The notes under the pieces are model-generated. The model had not been told where the DNA came from. It made no database searches and saw only the letters and a list, made by a program, of their open reading frames with translations. 51,193 nucleotides of DNA from an uncultured Odoribacter sp. (GTDB lineage: Bacteria > Bacteroidota > Bacteroidia > Bacteroidales > Marinifilaceae). The stretch covers positions 1 through 51,193 of the forward strand of contig CALUKF010000016.1 in NCBI GenBank assembly GCA_944321145.1, written 5' to 3'. Each line of letters begins with the position of its first letter. Position 1 is the first letter of the stretch. A program made the position numbers and the translations under genes. Positions 32,668 to 43,800 of this stretch are shown here, one piece after another.

Positions 32668-34323
32668 ATGAAATATATATTATTTTTATGCCTGCTTGCA
32701 GGATTCTCTTGGACTGTTTCTGCCCAAAATGGAGAAGATGACGAAGTGATACTGAAAGCGATGAAGGATGAAATGCAGCGCAGCGTAGAAGAATTGGCTT
32801 TGCCGGGAATGCCGAAGCCTTCGTTTATTGCTTATACGTTGTGGCGTTATCAGCAGTTTGAAATAGTTGGCACTTTAGGAGCAATCACTAATTCGTTTGT
32901 GTTGCCACAAATAGCTTCGGGCTCTGTACAGGTACAATTGGGTACTCATGAACACAATAATGATATAACCTATGTGAATCCGGCTACTGTTGTGGGCATG
33001 CCTGCAGAGGCTGACTATGATGTCATTCGTCGCAGTTTCTGGCAAGGAACAGACAAAATGTACAAAATGTCGTTGCAGGAACTGGCTATCAAAGAAGGAT
33101 TACTGAAAAAAAATCCCTTGAGTCCGGAAGAAATGTCGTTGAAAGATGTTAATCCTGTGCCTGCAGTGAATAAACTATGCAGAAATGTCCCTTTCCATGT
33201 TGACCAAAGGGCTTTGGAAGACATGGTGTGCAGAGTGTCGTCTGTTTTCAAGGGTTATAAGGAACTTATTAATTCTATGGTTTCAGTATCCGGCTTTAGT
33301 CGAGAGATTTACAAACAGACAACAGATGGCGTAACTACGAAAGTACCTATGAATTATGTTGCTCTTTCTATTCAGGCTCAGACTATTATGGATGATGGTG
33401 TGACTATGGGTGATCGTATGGTAATTACTGTCGGCAGTCCGGATGAGTTACCTTCGGAAGAAGAGTTGAAACAAAAAGCTATAACTTTTGCTGACAATTT
33501 AATGGCTTTGCGTAAAGCGAAAAGGGTTGAGGACGAGTATAATGGTCCTGTGATGTTTGAGGATGATGCCTGTTCTTCGCTTTTTATGGGCAATCTCTTA
33601 CATAAAAGCGGGCTTCTGGCTTTTCGCAAGCCTTTGATAGGACAGGGGCAAAATAAGAGTATTCTGAACGACCGTATGAACAAGCAGATTTTGGATGAAC
33701 GTATTTCCATTAAGAACTGTACCTCCCTAAAAGAATATAACGGTATATCTTTGTTAGGCGCTTATGAGATTGATGCAGAAGGTGTTGTGCCTCCATCCGA
33801 ACTGACTTTGGTGGAAAATGGCATCTTGAAGGCTTTTCTAAATGGCAGCATCCCTTGCTTAAATGCGCCGAATTCTACAGGAAGTTCACGCTATGTGATT
33901 AATCCGGTAAACTTTAGTTTTACGACTGCTCCGGCTACCATTCACGTACAAGTGCAAGATGGAGAGGAGCGTGAGAAGATGAAAAAAACATTGATAAAAA
34001 TGGCGAAAAAAGAAGGCTATGACTATGCTTATATTGTGCGGAGGATTGCAGGTATGGCTTCTTCCGTTTATCAGGTGGATGTCAAGACTGGAGCAGAAAC
34101 TTTAATGCGCTATGCTCAAGTGATGCCTGTTGGATTGGATAAGTTGAAAGAAATTGTGGAAATCTCCTCGGAAGAGATGGTGTTCAATTATGTGTGGAAC
34201 AACCAAGTGCTTTCTTCGATGATTTGCCCGCGTTCTGTGCTTTTGGAGGATGTGAAGATTACGAAAGCTGCCGTGAAACCGGAGAAAGCCCCCATTCTGC
34301 CCTCTCCCTTGAAAAGGGAATAA
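32668..34323 (+). CDS. Exported TldE/PmbA-like partner subunit without the zinc motif
   Basis: Predicted 551-residue exported TldD/PmbA-family protein, signal peptide MKYILFLCLLAGFSWTVSAQ. The region aligned with HExxxH in TldD reads FEDDACSSLFMGNLL, so no zinc site is present, as in TldE/PmbA, the non-catalytic half of the heterodimer. Retained family features include YEIDAEGVVPPSELTLVENG (compare YLYDEEGVKSRRVDVVMDG in the TldD-like partner) and a Gly-Ser-rich SSRYVINPVNFSF stretch. By gene order it forms a heterodimer with the preceding protein. It is the last gene of locus 2 and is followed by a weak hairpin at 34345-34364. Confidence 0.88.
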   Translation: MKYILFLCLLAGFSWTVSAQNGEDDEVILKAMKDEMQRSVEELALPGMPKPSFIAYTLWRYQQFEIVGTLGAITNSFVLPQIASGSVQVQLGTHEHNNDITYVNPATVVGMPAEADYDVIRRSFWQGTDKMYKMSLQELAIKEGLLKKNPLSPEEMSLKDVNPVPAVNKLCRNVPFHVDQRALEDMVCRVSSVFKGYKELINSMVSVSGFSREIYKQTTDGVTTKVPMNYVALSIQAQTIMDDGVTMGDRMVITVGSPDELPSEEELKQKAITFADNLMALRKAKRVEDEYNGPVMFEDDACSSLFMGNLLHKSGLLAFRKPLIGQGQNKSILNDRMNKQILDERISIKNCTSLKEYNGISLLGAYEIDAEGVVPPSELTLVENGILKAFLNGSIPCLNAPNSTGSSRYVINPVNFSFTTAPATIHVQVQDGEEREKMKKTLIKMAKKEGYDYAYIVRRIAGMASSVYQVDVKTGAETLMRYAQVMPVGLDKLKEIVEISSEEMVFNYVWNNQVLSSMICPRSVLLEDVKITKAAVKPEKAPILPSPLKRE

Positions 34324-34678
34324 ACAGGGCATGACCCTATATAAAGGCAGGGATTTGCCTGCCTCTTTGCGTGTTCATAGTTTTGCCTGTGAGCCGTGGG
34401 AACACGCCGGTCGTTCCGGCATGCTTCCTGCGGCTCTTTTGATGTATTTTATGTGTCTTGCCTTTCTATTTCTGTTCTGTTCCCGTATCACCTTCCATTC
34501 TCCTTTCATGTACCTTTCTTCCTGCGCCCATTCAGACCGAAGTTGAATCTGAATTGAACCTAAGTTGAACCTGAATTGGTCGCTGAACAGACCTTGAACA
34601 GGACGCGATGAGACGCGGAATATACCGCAAAAGCATAAAAAAATCTCTCGTTTTCGGTGTATTCTAATGAAAATTCGC
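34324..34678. other. Noncoding gap after locus 2
   Basis: No credible gene. A short stem AGGCAGG/CCTGCCT (34345-34351 and 34358-34364) followed by CTTT may be a weak terminator. A 17-base direct repeat with one mismatch, AAGTTGAAyCTGAATTG, occurs at 34540-34556 and 34562-34578 (period 22). A 71-codon open stretch at 34331-34546 has no domain and composition unlike the neighbours. The gap ends at the HEPN-gene promoter. Confidence 0.5.
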
Positions 34679-34686
34679 TATATTTG
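34679..34686 (+). promoter_or_regulatory. Putative -7 element of the HEPN/MNT pair
   Basis: TATATTTG fits TAnnTTTG and ends 26 bases upstream of the HEPN start at 34713. The -33 box is not clear. Confidence 0.5.
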
Positions 34687-34712
34687 CATGATAGACGATT
34701 TATCATACGCTT

Positions 34713-35099
34713 ATGGATACAAAAGTGCTTTATTGGATTGAAATGTCTGATTATGATTTGGAGACGGCAGAGGCAATGCTTGCTACCGGACGGTATCTTT
34801 ATGTGGGATTTATGTGTCATCAGACAATTGAAAAGATATTGAAAGCACGTTGGAGCAATCGGCTGGAGGAACCGCCATTGAAAATCCATAGCCTTTCCAG
34901 GCTGGCGGAGAGAACAGGGTTGGATAAAGAGCTGCCGGAAGAACTGATGGGTTTTATTGACAGGTTGGAACCTTTGAACATCGAAGCCCGGTATCCTTCT
35001 TATAAAGAACGTTTGATGAAAAGTCTGACGAAAGAATATTGTAAATGGCTTTTAGCACAGACAAAAGATTTGCAGCAATGGATAAAGGACAGGCTATAG
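34713..35099 (+). CDS. HEPN-domain protein
   Basis: Small helical protein of 128 residues matching the HEPN family of the kind paired with minimal nucleotidyltransferases. It contains YWIEMSDYDLETAEAMLATG, RYLYVGFMCHQTIEKILKA, a KIHSLSRLAERTGL segment and the late EARYPSYKE. The RNase motif RxxxxxxH (R-x4-6-H) of toxic HEPN proteins is not evident; the nearest pair is Arg-x8-His in RYLYVGFMCHQ. Toxicity is therefore uncertain. The MNT gene starts inside its last codons (22-base overlap), so the two are translationally coupled. The pair may be a toxin-antitoxin or a nucleotide-modifying unit. Confidence 0.85.
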   Translation: MDTKVLYWIEMSDYDLETAEAMLATGRYLYVGFMCHQTIEKILKARWSNRLEEPPLKIHSLSRLAERTGLDKELPEELMGFIDRLEPLNIEARYPSYKERLMKSLTKEYCKWLLAQTKDLQQWIKDRL

Positions 35100-35374
35100 C
35101 ACTTGCAAGGAGGTATAAAGAGCTGGTAGCAGAGAAGTTGCCGGTAAAAGCGTTGTATCTATACGGGTCGTATAGCAAAGGCGATTTCCGTGAGGATAGC
35201 GATATAGATATTGCTGTGATTGTGGAGCGTTTGGCTGATGATTATTTTGAAGACACTCCTTTGTTGTGGCAGCTTCGGCGTCAGGTAAGCAATTTGATTG
35301 AGCCTGTCTTGTTGGTCGAGGATATGGATAATCCGTTGTATTATGATGTGACCCAAACCGGCACTTTGATTTGA
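35078..35374 (+). CDS. MNT-type minimal nucleotidyltransferase
   Basis: Ninety-eight-residue nucleotidyltransferase with the active-site signature GSYSKGDFREDSDIDIAV, that is GSx10DxD with both metal-binding aspartates present. The frame is open from 35045, but ATG 35078 removes eleven residues that lie inside the HEPN coding region and gives the usual family start (MDKGQAIALARRYKELV). In HEPN-MNT systems the MNT partner can neutralise the HEPN protein, in some cases by AMP transfer; here that is inferred from gene order only. Overlaps the HEPN gene by 22 bases. Confidence 0.88.
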   Translation: MDKGQAIALARRYKELVAEKLPVKALYLYGSYSKGDFREDSDIDIAVIVERLADDYFEDTPLLWQLRRQVSNLIEPVLLVEDMDNPLYYDVTQTGTLI

Positions 35375-35503
35375 GGTGGAGGGGTGTGGGGAGACGGCGG
35401 GGTGGATTTGTGGGAAAGTTTTTTAGGAAAGTTGTTGGGTTTCCGGGAAATTATTTCGAAATTTGTCGGGAAGTAAAATCTAACTATTAAATTTATTATT
35501 ACC

Positions 35504-37687
35504 ATGATTAATCATTTATTTTGGCTTGTTCCTGTGTGTTCGGTGATCGCGTTGGCGTTCGCCTATTTTTTTTACAGGGGCATGATGAAGGAATCGGAAG
35601 GCACGGATACGATGAAGCGTATCGCCAGCCATGTGCGCAAGGGCGCGATGGCGTATTTGAAGCAACAGTACAAGGTGGTGGGGATGGTGTTTGCGGTGCT
35701 GTGCGTGTTTTTTGCGTGGATGGCTTACGGTCCGGGGCTGCAGAACGGTTGGGTGTGGTTTGCGTTCCTGACGGGCGGTTTCTTTTCCGGATTGGCAGGG
35801 TTTATCGGGATGAAGACGGCGACATACGCTTCGGCGCGCACGGCAAACGCGGCAAGCCGGAGCATGAACGACGGGCTGAAGATTGCCTTCCGTTCGGGGG
35901 CTGTGATGGGGCTGGTGGTTGTGGGGCTGGCGTTGCTGGACATTTCGTTGTGGTGGCTGGTGCTGGACATGTTCGTCGAGGAAGCGAATGAGACGCAGAA
36001 GGCGATTATGATAACGACTACGATGCTGACCTTCGGGATGGGGGCTTCGACGCAGGCGTTGTTTGCGCGTGTGGGGGGCGGTATTTTCACAAAGGCTGCC
36101 GATGTGGGGGCTGACCTGGTGGGGAAGGTGGAAGCGGGGATTCCGGAAGATGACCCGCGCAATCCGGCGACGATTGCCGACAATGTGGGGGACAATGTGG
36201 GGGACGTGGCAGGCATGGGCGCGGATTTGTATGAGTCGTATTGCGGTTCGGTGTTGGCGACGGCGGCTTTGGGGGCTTCGGCGTTTGCGGTGGCTCCTGA
36301 GATGCAGTTTAATGCCATCCTGGCGCCGATGTTGATTGCTGCTTTCGGCGTGCTGCTTTCGTTGCTGGGTATATTTATGGTGAAGACGAAGGAGGGGGCA
36401 ACGCAGTTGCAGTTGCTGCGTTCGCTGGATAGGGGGATTAATACCAGTTCGGTGTTGATTGTGGTTGCCAGTTTCTTGGTGATTCATGTGCTGGGTTTGA
36501 GCCATTGGATTTGCGGGTCGGTGATTGTGGGGCTGCTGACGGGCATTGTCATCGGGAAAGCCACGGAGCATTACACTTCGCATGCGTATAAGCCGACGCA
36601 AGATATTGCCAAGAGTTCGGAGACGGGACCGGCGACGGTTATCATAAAAGGCATTGGTACGGGGATGATTTCGACGGCGATTCCGGTGATTACGATTGTC
36701 ATCGGCATTATTCTGGCTTATTTGTTTGCGGCGGAGTTTGATATGGCGGATATGTCGATGGGCTTGTATGGCGTGGGGATTGCCGCCGTGGGCATGCTTT
36801 CGACGCTGGGCATCACGCTGGCGACGGATGCTTACGGACCGATTGCCGATAATGCCGGCGGGAATGCGGAGATGAGCGAGTTGGGACCGGAGGTGCGCAA
36901 GCGCACGGATGCGCTGGACGCATTGGGGAATACGACGGCAGCTACGGGCAAGGGGTTTGCCATCGGTTCGGCAGCCTTGACGGGGTTGGCGTTGCTGGCT
37001 TCGTATATCGAGGAGATTAAAATCGGTCTGGTGCGCTTGGGCGAGAAGACGCTGGAAGTGGGAGGGCGCGTGGTGGAGACGGCTTCTGCCACGTTGCAGG
37101 ACATGATGACATATTATGATGTGAGTTTGATGAACCCGAAAGTGTTGGCGGGGATTTTCATTGGGTCGATGATGGCTTTCCTGTTCTGCGGGCTGACGAT
37201 GAATGCCGTGGGGCGGGCAGCGCAGAAGATGGTGAACGAAGTACGCCGGCAGTTCCGTGAAATCAAGGGTATCCTTGAGGGGAAGGCAGAGCCGGATTAT
37301 GCACGTTGCGTGGAGATATCCACGAAAGGAGCGCAGCATGAAATGGTGTTCCCGTCGCTGCTGGCAATCATCACGCCGATTGTTGTGGGGTTGATTTTCG
37401 GCGTGGCAGGCGTGTTGGGCTTGCTGGCAGGCGGATTGGGTTCCGGTTTTGTGCTGGCAGTGTTCATGGCAAATTCGGGCGGCGCTTGGGACAACGCGAA
37501 GAAGTATGTGGAAGAGGGCAATTTGGGCGGGAAAGGCTCGGATTGCCACAAGGCGACTGTGATTGGCGATACGGTGGGAGACCCCTTTAAGGACACGTCG
37601 GGTCCCAGCCTGAATATTTTGATTAAGCTGATGAGCATGGTGGCGATTGTGATGGCGGGAGTGACTTGCACATTCAGCCTGTTGTAA
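35504..37687 (+). CDS. hppA: Membrane-bound ion-translocating pyrophosphatase
   Basis: Couples pyrophosphate hydrolysis to H+ and/or Na+ export across the inner membrane. The 727-residue protein is highly hydrophobic (about 16 membrane helices). It has the substrate loop [32 protein letters not shown], and the C-terminal [14 protein letters not shown]. At the position that separates subclasses it reads [10 protein letters not shown] (Ala479-Ala480), the pattern of K+-dependent enzymes. Bacteroides homologues of this class include Na+- and Na+/H+-pumping forms, so ion choice cannot be fixed from the motif. It stands alone between the HEPN/MNT pair and a strong terminator. Base composition is G/C-rich with heavy third-position bias. 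Confidence 0.96.
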   Translation: MINHLFWLVPVCSVIALAFAYFFYRGMMKESEGTDTMKRIASHVRKGAMAYLKQQYKVVGMVFAVLCVFFAWMAYGPGLQNGWVWFAFLTGGFFSGLAGFIGMKTATYASARTANAASRSMNDGLKIAFRSGAVMGLVVVGLALLDISLWWLVLDMFVEEANETQKAIMITTTMLTFGMGASTQALFARVGGGIFTKAADVGADLVGKVEAGIPEDDPRNPATIADNVGDNVGDVAGMGADLYESYCGSVLATAALGASAFAVAPEMQFNAILAPMLIAAFGVLLSLLGIFMVKTKEGATQLQLLRSLDRGINTSSVLIVVASFLVIHVLGLSHWICGSVIVGLLTGIVIGKATEHYTSHAYKPTQDIAKSSETGPATVIIKGIGTGMISTAIPVITIVIGIILAYLFAAEFDMADMSMGLYGVGIAAVGMLSTLGITLATDAYGPIADNAGGNAEMSELGPEVRKRTDALDALGNTTAATGKGFAIGSAALTGLALLASYIEEIKIGLVRLGEKTLEVGGRVVETASATLQDMMTYYDVSLMNPKVLAGIFIGSMMAFLFCGLTMNAVGRAAQKMVNEVRRQFREIKGILEGKAEPDYARCVEISTKGAQHEMVFPSLLAIITPIVVGLIFGVAGVLGLLAGGLGSGFVLAVFMANSGGAWDNAKKYVEEGNLGGKGSDCHKATVIGDTVGDPFKDTSGPSLNILIKLMSMVAIVMAGVTCTFSLL

Positions 37688-37702
37688 GGAAAAAAGGTTT
37701 TC

Positions 37703-37746
37703 GGGGAGCGCCGGGATGAAATTTTTCATTTTGGCGCTCCCCTTTT
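37703..37746 (+). terminator. Intrinsic terminator after hppA
   Basis: GGGGAGCGCC (37703-37712) and GGCGCTCCCC (37733-37742) form a perfect 10-bp stem. The 20-base loop contains a smaller inverted pair (ATGAA/TTCAT), and TTTT follows. The T-run overlaps the TTTG that may serve as the gyrB -33 box. Confidence 0.93.
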
Positions 37747-37777
37747 GTGGTGTTTTCGGGAAAAATGTTTACCTTTG
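37744..37777 (+). promoter_or_regulatory. Putative gyrB promoter
   Basis: TACCTTTG (37770-37777) fits TAnnTTTG. TTTG at 37744-37747 lies 22 bases upstream, one base outside the usual 19-21 spacing. The ATG is 33 bases beyond the -7 box. Confidence 0.6.
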
Positions 37778-37807
37778 CATGTTTATGAAAAGTACCTATT
37801 AAAATAA

Positions 37808-39775
<1,968 letters not shown>

Positions 39776-39793
39776 AGCGAATGCTTAAGGGAA

Positions 39794-40360
39794 ATGAAGA
39801 GTGTAGCTGTATTTTGCGCCTCGTCGGGGTTAATCGATGAGGTTTACAAACAGGAAGCCGAGCGGTTGGGCGAGGCTATCGGCAGGCGGGGATGGGAATT
39901 AGTATTCGGAGGTACTAATAGGGGATTGATGCGGATAGTAGGACATGCAACCCAAGCAGCTGGGGGCAAGACGCTGGGCATTATTCCGGAGACGCTCCGG
40001 AAGCGGGGCATTGCTGCCAAGTGGACAGACCGCGAGGTGGTGACTCCCGACATGAAGGAGCGCAAAGCCATGATGCGCAAGCAGGCGGATGCTTTTATCG
40101 CTTTGCCGGGAGGCTGGGGGACGCTGGAGGAAATAATTGAAGTGATTACCTTGAAACAGTTGGGGGAACATGCAAAGCCCATTGTGTTTCTGAATACGGC
40201 AGGCTTTTATGACACTTTCTTGGCTTTCATTGCAGAGGCGCGGGAGAAGCAGTTTATTTCTGCCGCCTATGATTCCTTGTATCATGTGGCAGACAGCGTG
40301 GAGGGGGTGATGGCTTATTTGGATGGCTATGTATTTGAAGGCGTGGAGGCTAAATATTGA
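39794..40360 (+). CDS. LOG-family nucleoside 5'-monophosphate phosphoribohydrolase-like protein
   Basis: Rossmann-fold protein of 188 residues in the TIGR00730/LOG family, which removes ribose-5-phosphate from nucleoside monophosphates including cytokinin precursors in plants. The motif PGGWGTLEE with preceding RKAMMRKQADAFIAL supplies the conserved Arg and Glu of the active site. The N-terminal nucleotide-binding part reads VAVFCASSG and FGGTNRGLMRIVG. Length matches the family. Such genes are often annotated as putative lysine decarboxylase, which is historically wrong. Probably co-transcribed with gyrB. Confidence 0.92.
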   Translation: MKSVAVFCASSGLIDEVYKQEAERLGEAIGRRGWELVFGGTNRGLMRIVGHATQAAGGKTLGIIPETLRKRGIAAKWTDREVVTPDMKERKAMMRKQADAFIALPGGWGTLEEIIEVITLKQLGEHAKPIVFLNTAGFYDTFLAFIAEAREKQFISAAYDSLYHVADSVEGVMAYLDGYVFEGVEAKY

Positions 40361-40419
40361 AATGATAGTAAAAGATAAAAAATAAGCGCAGAGAGCAGGG
40401 TTATGTCTCTATTTTATGC

Positions 40420-40427
40420 TATATTTG
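40420..40427 (+). promoter_or_regulatory. Putative -7 element for the leader ORF-secA transcript
   Basis: TATATTTG matches TAnnTTTG. It lies seven bases before ATG 40434 and thirteen before ATG 40440, so the transcript would start at or next to the leader ORF. This rules out the ATG at 40416 as the true start. No clear -33 box is seen. Confidence 0.55.
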
Positions 40428-40433
40428 CGCACC

Positions 40434-40772
40434 ATGCAGATGAATAGGTATTTATTAGCGGCTTTGTATGTTATGGCGGGTTGCGCTGTAACGGTTCCTT
40501 TAAAAGCTCAAGAATGCGGAGGGCTTTTAAAGGCAGACCGCTGTCGCCCTGTGATTGCGACGACGCTGAAAGTGGTCGCCGCTTGTACGGAAGACAGCAA
40601 AGCCGAGCATCATTGGGCTACCGGTTTGTCTTGCGATTATGCTTTGCGGGCACGCGAAAGGGAGGACGAGAAAATGGCTTTCCCGACAGATGCCGCATGC
40701 AGCAAGGCAGGTCCTTTATGCCATATTACGCATAAAATCCGGGCTCCGGGGTTGCGGGAAATGCAAGCCTAA
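40434..40772 (+). CDS. Small secreted leader-like protein upstream of secA; SecM/RAPP-type arrest-peptide candidate
   Basis: Unrecognised 112-residue product (110 from ATG 40440). A signal sequence [19 protein letters not shown] with possible cleavage after LKAQ is followed by a cysteine-containing, charged mature part. The C-terminus reads [17 protein letters not shown], with Arg-Ala-Pro-Gly at residues 103-106, eight codons before the end of the gene counting the stop excluded as six residues after Gly. E. coli SecM, which lies upstream of secA and is itself exported, stalls ribosomes at GIRAGP, and other known arrest peptides use RAPP. Gene order, signal sequence, size and motif all resemble that arrangement. 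secA begins 53 bases later. Arrest activity is inference; the gene could instead be an ordinary small secreted protein. Confidence 0.6.
   Translation: MQMNRYLLAALYVMAGCAVTVPLKAQECGGLLKADRCRPVIATTLKVVAACTEDSKAEHHWATGLSCDYALRAREREDEKMAFPTDAACSKAGPLCHITHKIRAPGLREMQA
40715..40736 (+). promoter_or_regulatory. Hairpin just ahead of the RAPG codons
   Basis: TTTATGC (40715-40721) and GCATAAA (40730-40736) are exact inverted repeats with an 8-base loop, ending three bases before the Arg103 codon at 40740. A ribosome paused on RAPG would cover or melt it. A second weak pairing, ATCATT (40783-40788) with AATGAT (40835-40840), brackets the secA start. Both are possible parts of a translational switch but could be chance. 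Confidence 0.35.
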
Positions 40773-40825
40773 ACCGAGTGTCATCATTTTTAATATTTAA
40801 TTTTAATTTCAATACTGATAAAATA

Positions 40826-43800
40826 ATGGGTTTCAATGATATTTTAAAGAGCCTGTTCGGAAATAAAGCCGATCGGGACATGAAAGAGTTACGTCCGATT
40901 GTGGCAGAGGTGAATGCCGAATGGGAAAAGATGAAAGGATTGAGCAACGATGAGTTGCGTGCCGTATCGGCAGATTTAAAGAAGCAGGTGCGCGACTATT
41001 TCCGCGCTGAAGAGGAAGAAATTGAGGCTTTGAAGCGCAAGGTGGAAGAGGAGAGGCCTCCGATTGAGGAGCGTGAGCGGATTTATGACCGGGTGGACAA
41101 GCTGGAGGAGCAGATAGACAAGAAGGTGGAAGAGATTTTGACGCAGTTGATGCCGAAAGCCTTTGCCGTGATGAAAGATACGGCGCGCCGTTTTGCCGAG
41201 AATGAGGAAATAGAGGTGACTGCCACGCAGTTTGACCGGGATTTGGCTGTAGACCATGATTTTGTAGAGATAGATGGGGATAAAGCCATTTATTTCAATA
41301 GCTGGATTGCCGGCGGAAATGAGGTGACGTGGGATATGGTGCACTACAATGTGCAGTTGATTGGCGGTGCAGTGTTGCATCAGGGCAAGATTGCGGAGAT
41401 GGCTACCGGTGAAGGCAAGACATTGGTGGCTACCTTGCCGGTGTTCTTGAATGCTTTGAGCGGCAGGGGCGTGCACATGGTGACGGTGAACGATTATTTG
41501 GCAAAGCGTGACTCGGAGTGGATGGGACCGTTGTATATGTTCCATGGTTTGTCGGTGGATTGCATTGACAAGCACCAGCCCAATTCCCCGCAACGCCGGA
41601 AGGCTTATATGGCAGACATCACGTTTGGTACGAATAATGAGTTTGGTTTCGACTACTTGCGTGACAATATGGCGATTAATCCGGAGGACTTGGTGCAGCG
41701 CAAACATAACTTCGCTATCGTGGATGAGGTGGACTCCGTGTTGATTGACGATGCGCGTACTCCGTTGATTATTTCCGGTCCGGTGCCTAAAGGCGACGAC
41801 CAGATGTTCGACGAGTATAAGCCCCGTGTGGAGCGTTTGGTGAAGATGCAGCAGGATTTGGTCATGAAGATATTCAAAGATGCCAAGGAATTGCTTGCGA
41901 GCGATGACCCCAAGAAGCGGAAAGAAGGCGGGGTGCTGTTGCTGCGTTGCCACAAGGGATTGCCTAAATACAAGCCTTTGATTAAGTTTTTGAGCGAGGA
42001 AGGCAATAAGGCGATGCTCATCAAGACAGAGAATGAGTATATGCAGGAGAACAACCGGAGAATGCCGGAGATTACCGACCCGCTTTATTTTGTAATAGAC
42101 GAGAAACTGAATTCTATTGATTTGACCGATAAGGGGCACGATACGCTCACGGCTGCCGGCGAAGACCCGAAGTTCTTCATTTTGCCGGATATCGGTTCGG
42201 AAGTCGCTGAAATAGAAAAAACGGTGCATGACGAGAAGGAGAAACTGGCAAAGAAGGATGAGTTAATCCAGAACTATGCCATCAAGTCGGAGCGGGTGCA
42301 TACCGTGCATCAATTGCTGAAGGCTTATACGCTCTTTGAGAAGGACGTGGAATACGTTGTGCTTGACAACAAAGTGAAGATTGTGGACGAGCAGACGGGA
42401 CGTATCATGGAAGGACGACGCTATTCGGACGGGTTGCACCAAGCCATTGAAGCCAAGGAGGGCGTGAAGGTGGAAGCGGCTACACAGACTTTTGCGACAA
42501 TTACGCTCCAGAACTATTTCCGCATGTATCACAAGCTGGCAGGTATGACCGGTACGGCAGAGACGGAGGCGGGCGAGTTTTGGGATATTTATAAATTGGA
42601 TGTGGTGGTGATACCGACGAATAAGCCGGTGATTCGTATCGACGCTAATGATTATGTTTATAAGACTAAGCGAGAAAAGTATAATGCTGTAATCGAAGAG
42701 ATTGTGCGACTGGTAGAGTTGGGACGTCCGGTGTTGGTGGGTACGACTTCGGTGGAAGTGTCGGAGCTGTTGAGCCGCATGCTGAAACTGCGGGGTATCA
42801 AACATAATGTATTGAATGCCAAGTTGCACCAGAAGGAGGCAGAGATTGTAGCAGAGGCAGGTAAGTCGCGTACGGTAACCATTGCAACGAACATGGCGGG
42901 ACGTGGTACGGATATCAAGTTGAGTCCGGAAGTGAGGGAAGCGGGCGGTCTTGCGATAATTGGTACGGAGCGTCATGACTCGCGGCGTGTAGACCGCCAG
43001 TTGCGAGGGCGTGCCGGTCGTCAGGGAGACCCGGGGTCTTCGCAATTCTTTGTATCGTTGGAGGATGATTTGATGCGTCTGTTCAGTTCTGAGCGGATTA
43101 TTCGAGTGATGGACAGGTTGGGGCATCAGGAAGGCGACGTGATACAGCATTCGATGATTACCAAGTCCATTGAGCGGGCACAAAAGAAAGTGGAAGAGAA
43201 TAACTTCGGCATTCGTAAGCGCTTGTTGGAATATGATGACGTAATGAATTCGCAGCGTACGGTGATTTACAAGCAACGCCGCCAGGCATTGTTGGGTGAG
43301 CGAATCGGTGTGGCAGTGGCTAACAATACTTACGATGTGTGTGAGGCTATTGTCAATGAGTATAAGCCTGTGAATGATTTGGAAGGCTTCCGCATGGAAG
43401 TGTTGCGTGTATTGTCTGTGGATTTTGAAATCGGTGCGGAGGAATTCCAGAAAGCCCGCCCGGAGGAACTGACAGAGGATTTGTACAAATATGTGCGTGA
43501 GGCGTATCAGCGTAAGGTGGAATACATTGCTCAGCAGGCTTATCCGGTGATTAAGAATGTATTCGAGACGCGGGGCGACATGTATAAAAATATCGTGGTG
43601 CCGTTTACAGACGGGCTGCGGATTTACAATGTGGTGACCAATTTGGAGAAAGCCTATCGCACGAATGGCGAAGATTTGATGCGTTCGTTTGAAAAGGCTG
43701 TGATTTTGGCACACATTGATGACGCTTGGAAAGAGCATTTGCGCGAGATGGACGATTTGAAACAATCTGTGCAGAATGCTGCATACGAGCAGAAAGACCC

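Noticed and set aside
34331-34546. Possible 71-codon gene directly after the TldE-like gene
   Set aside because: It starts inside a probable terminator hairpin, has an irregular cysteine/phenylalanine-rich sequence and no recognisable family.
35560-35576. T-run near the hppA start (and a similar one near 45090 in rmuC) as phase-variation tracts
   Set aside because: These runs are only about eight bases and lie in conserved housekeeping genes. They are much less slippage-prone than the 17-T tract in susC.
35516-37729. A 737-codon open frame on the minus strand, opposite hppA
   Set aside because: The product is rich in His, Arg and Gln with no domain or signal. It is the mirror of the strongly third-position-biased hppA gene, whose identity is certain. 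The length reflects codon bias, not a second gene.
40416-40433. ATG at 40416 as start of the secA leader ORF
   Set aside because: This ATG precedes and overlaps the TAnnTTTG promoter box at 40420-40427. The ATGs at 40434 and 40440 follow it and give a normal signal sequence.
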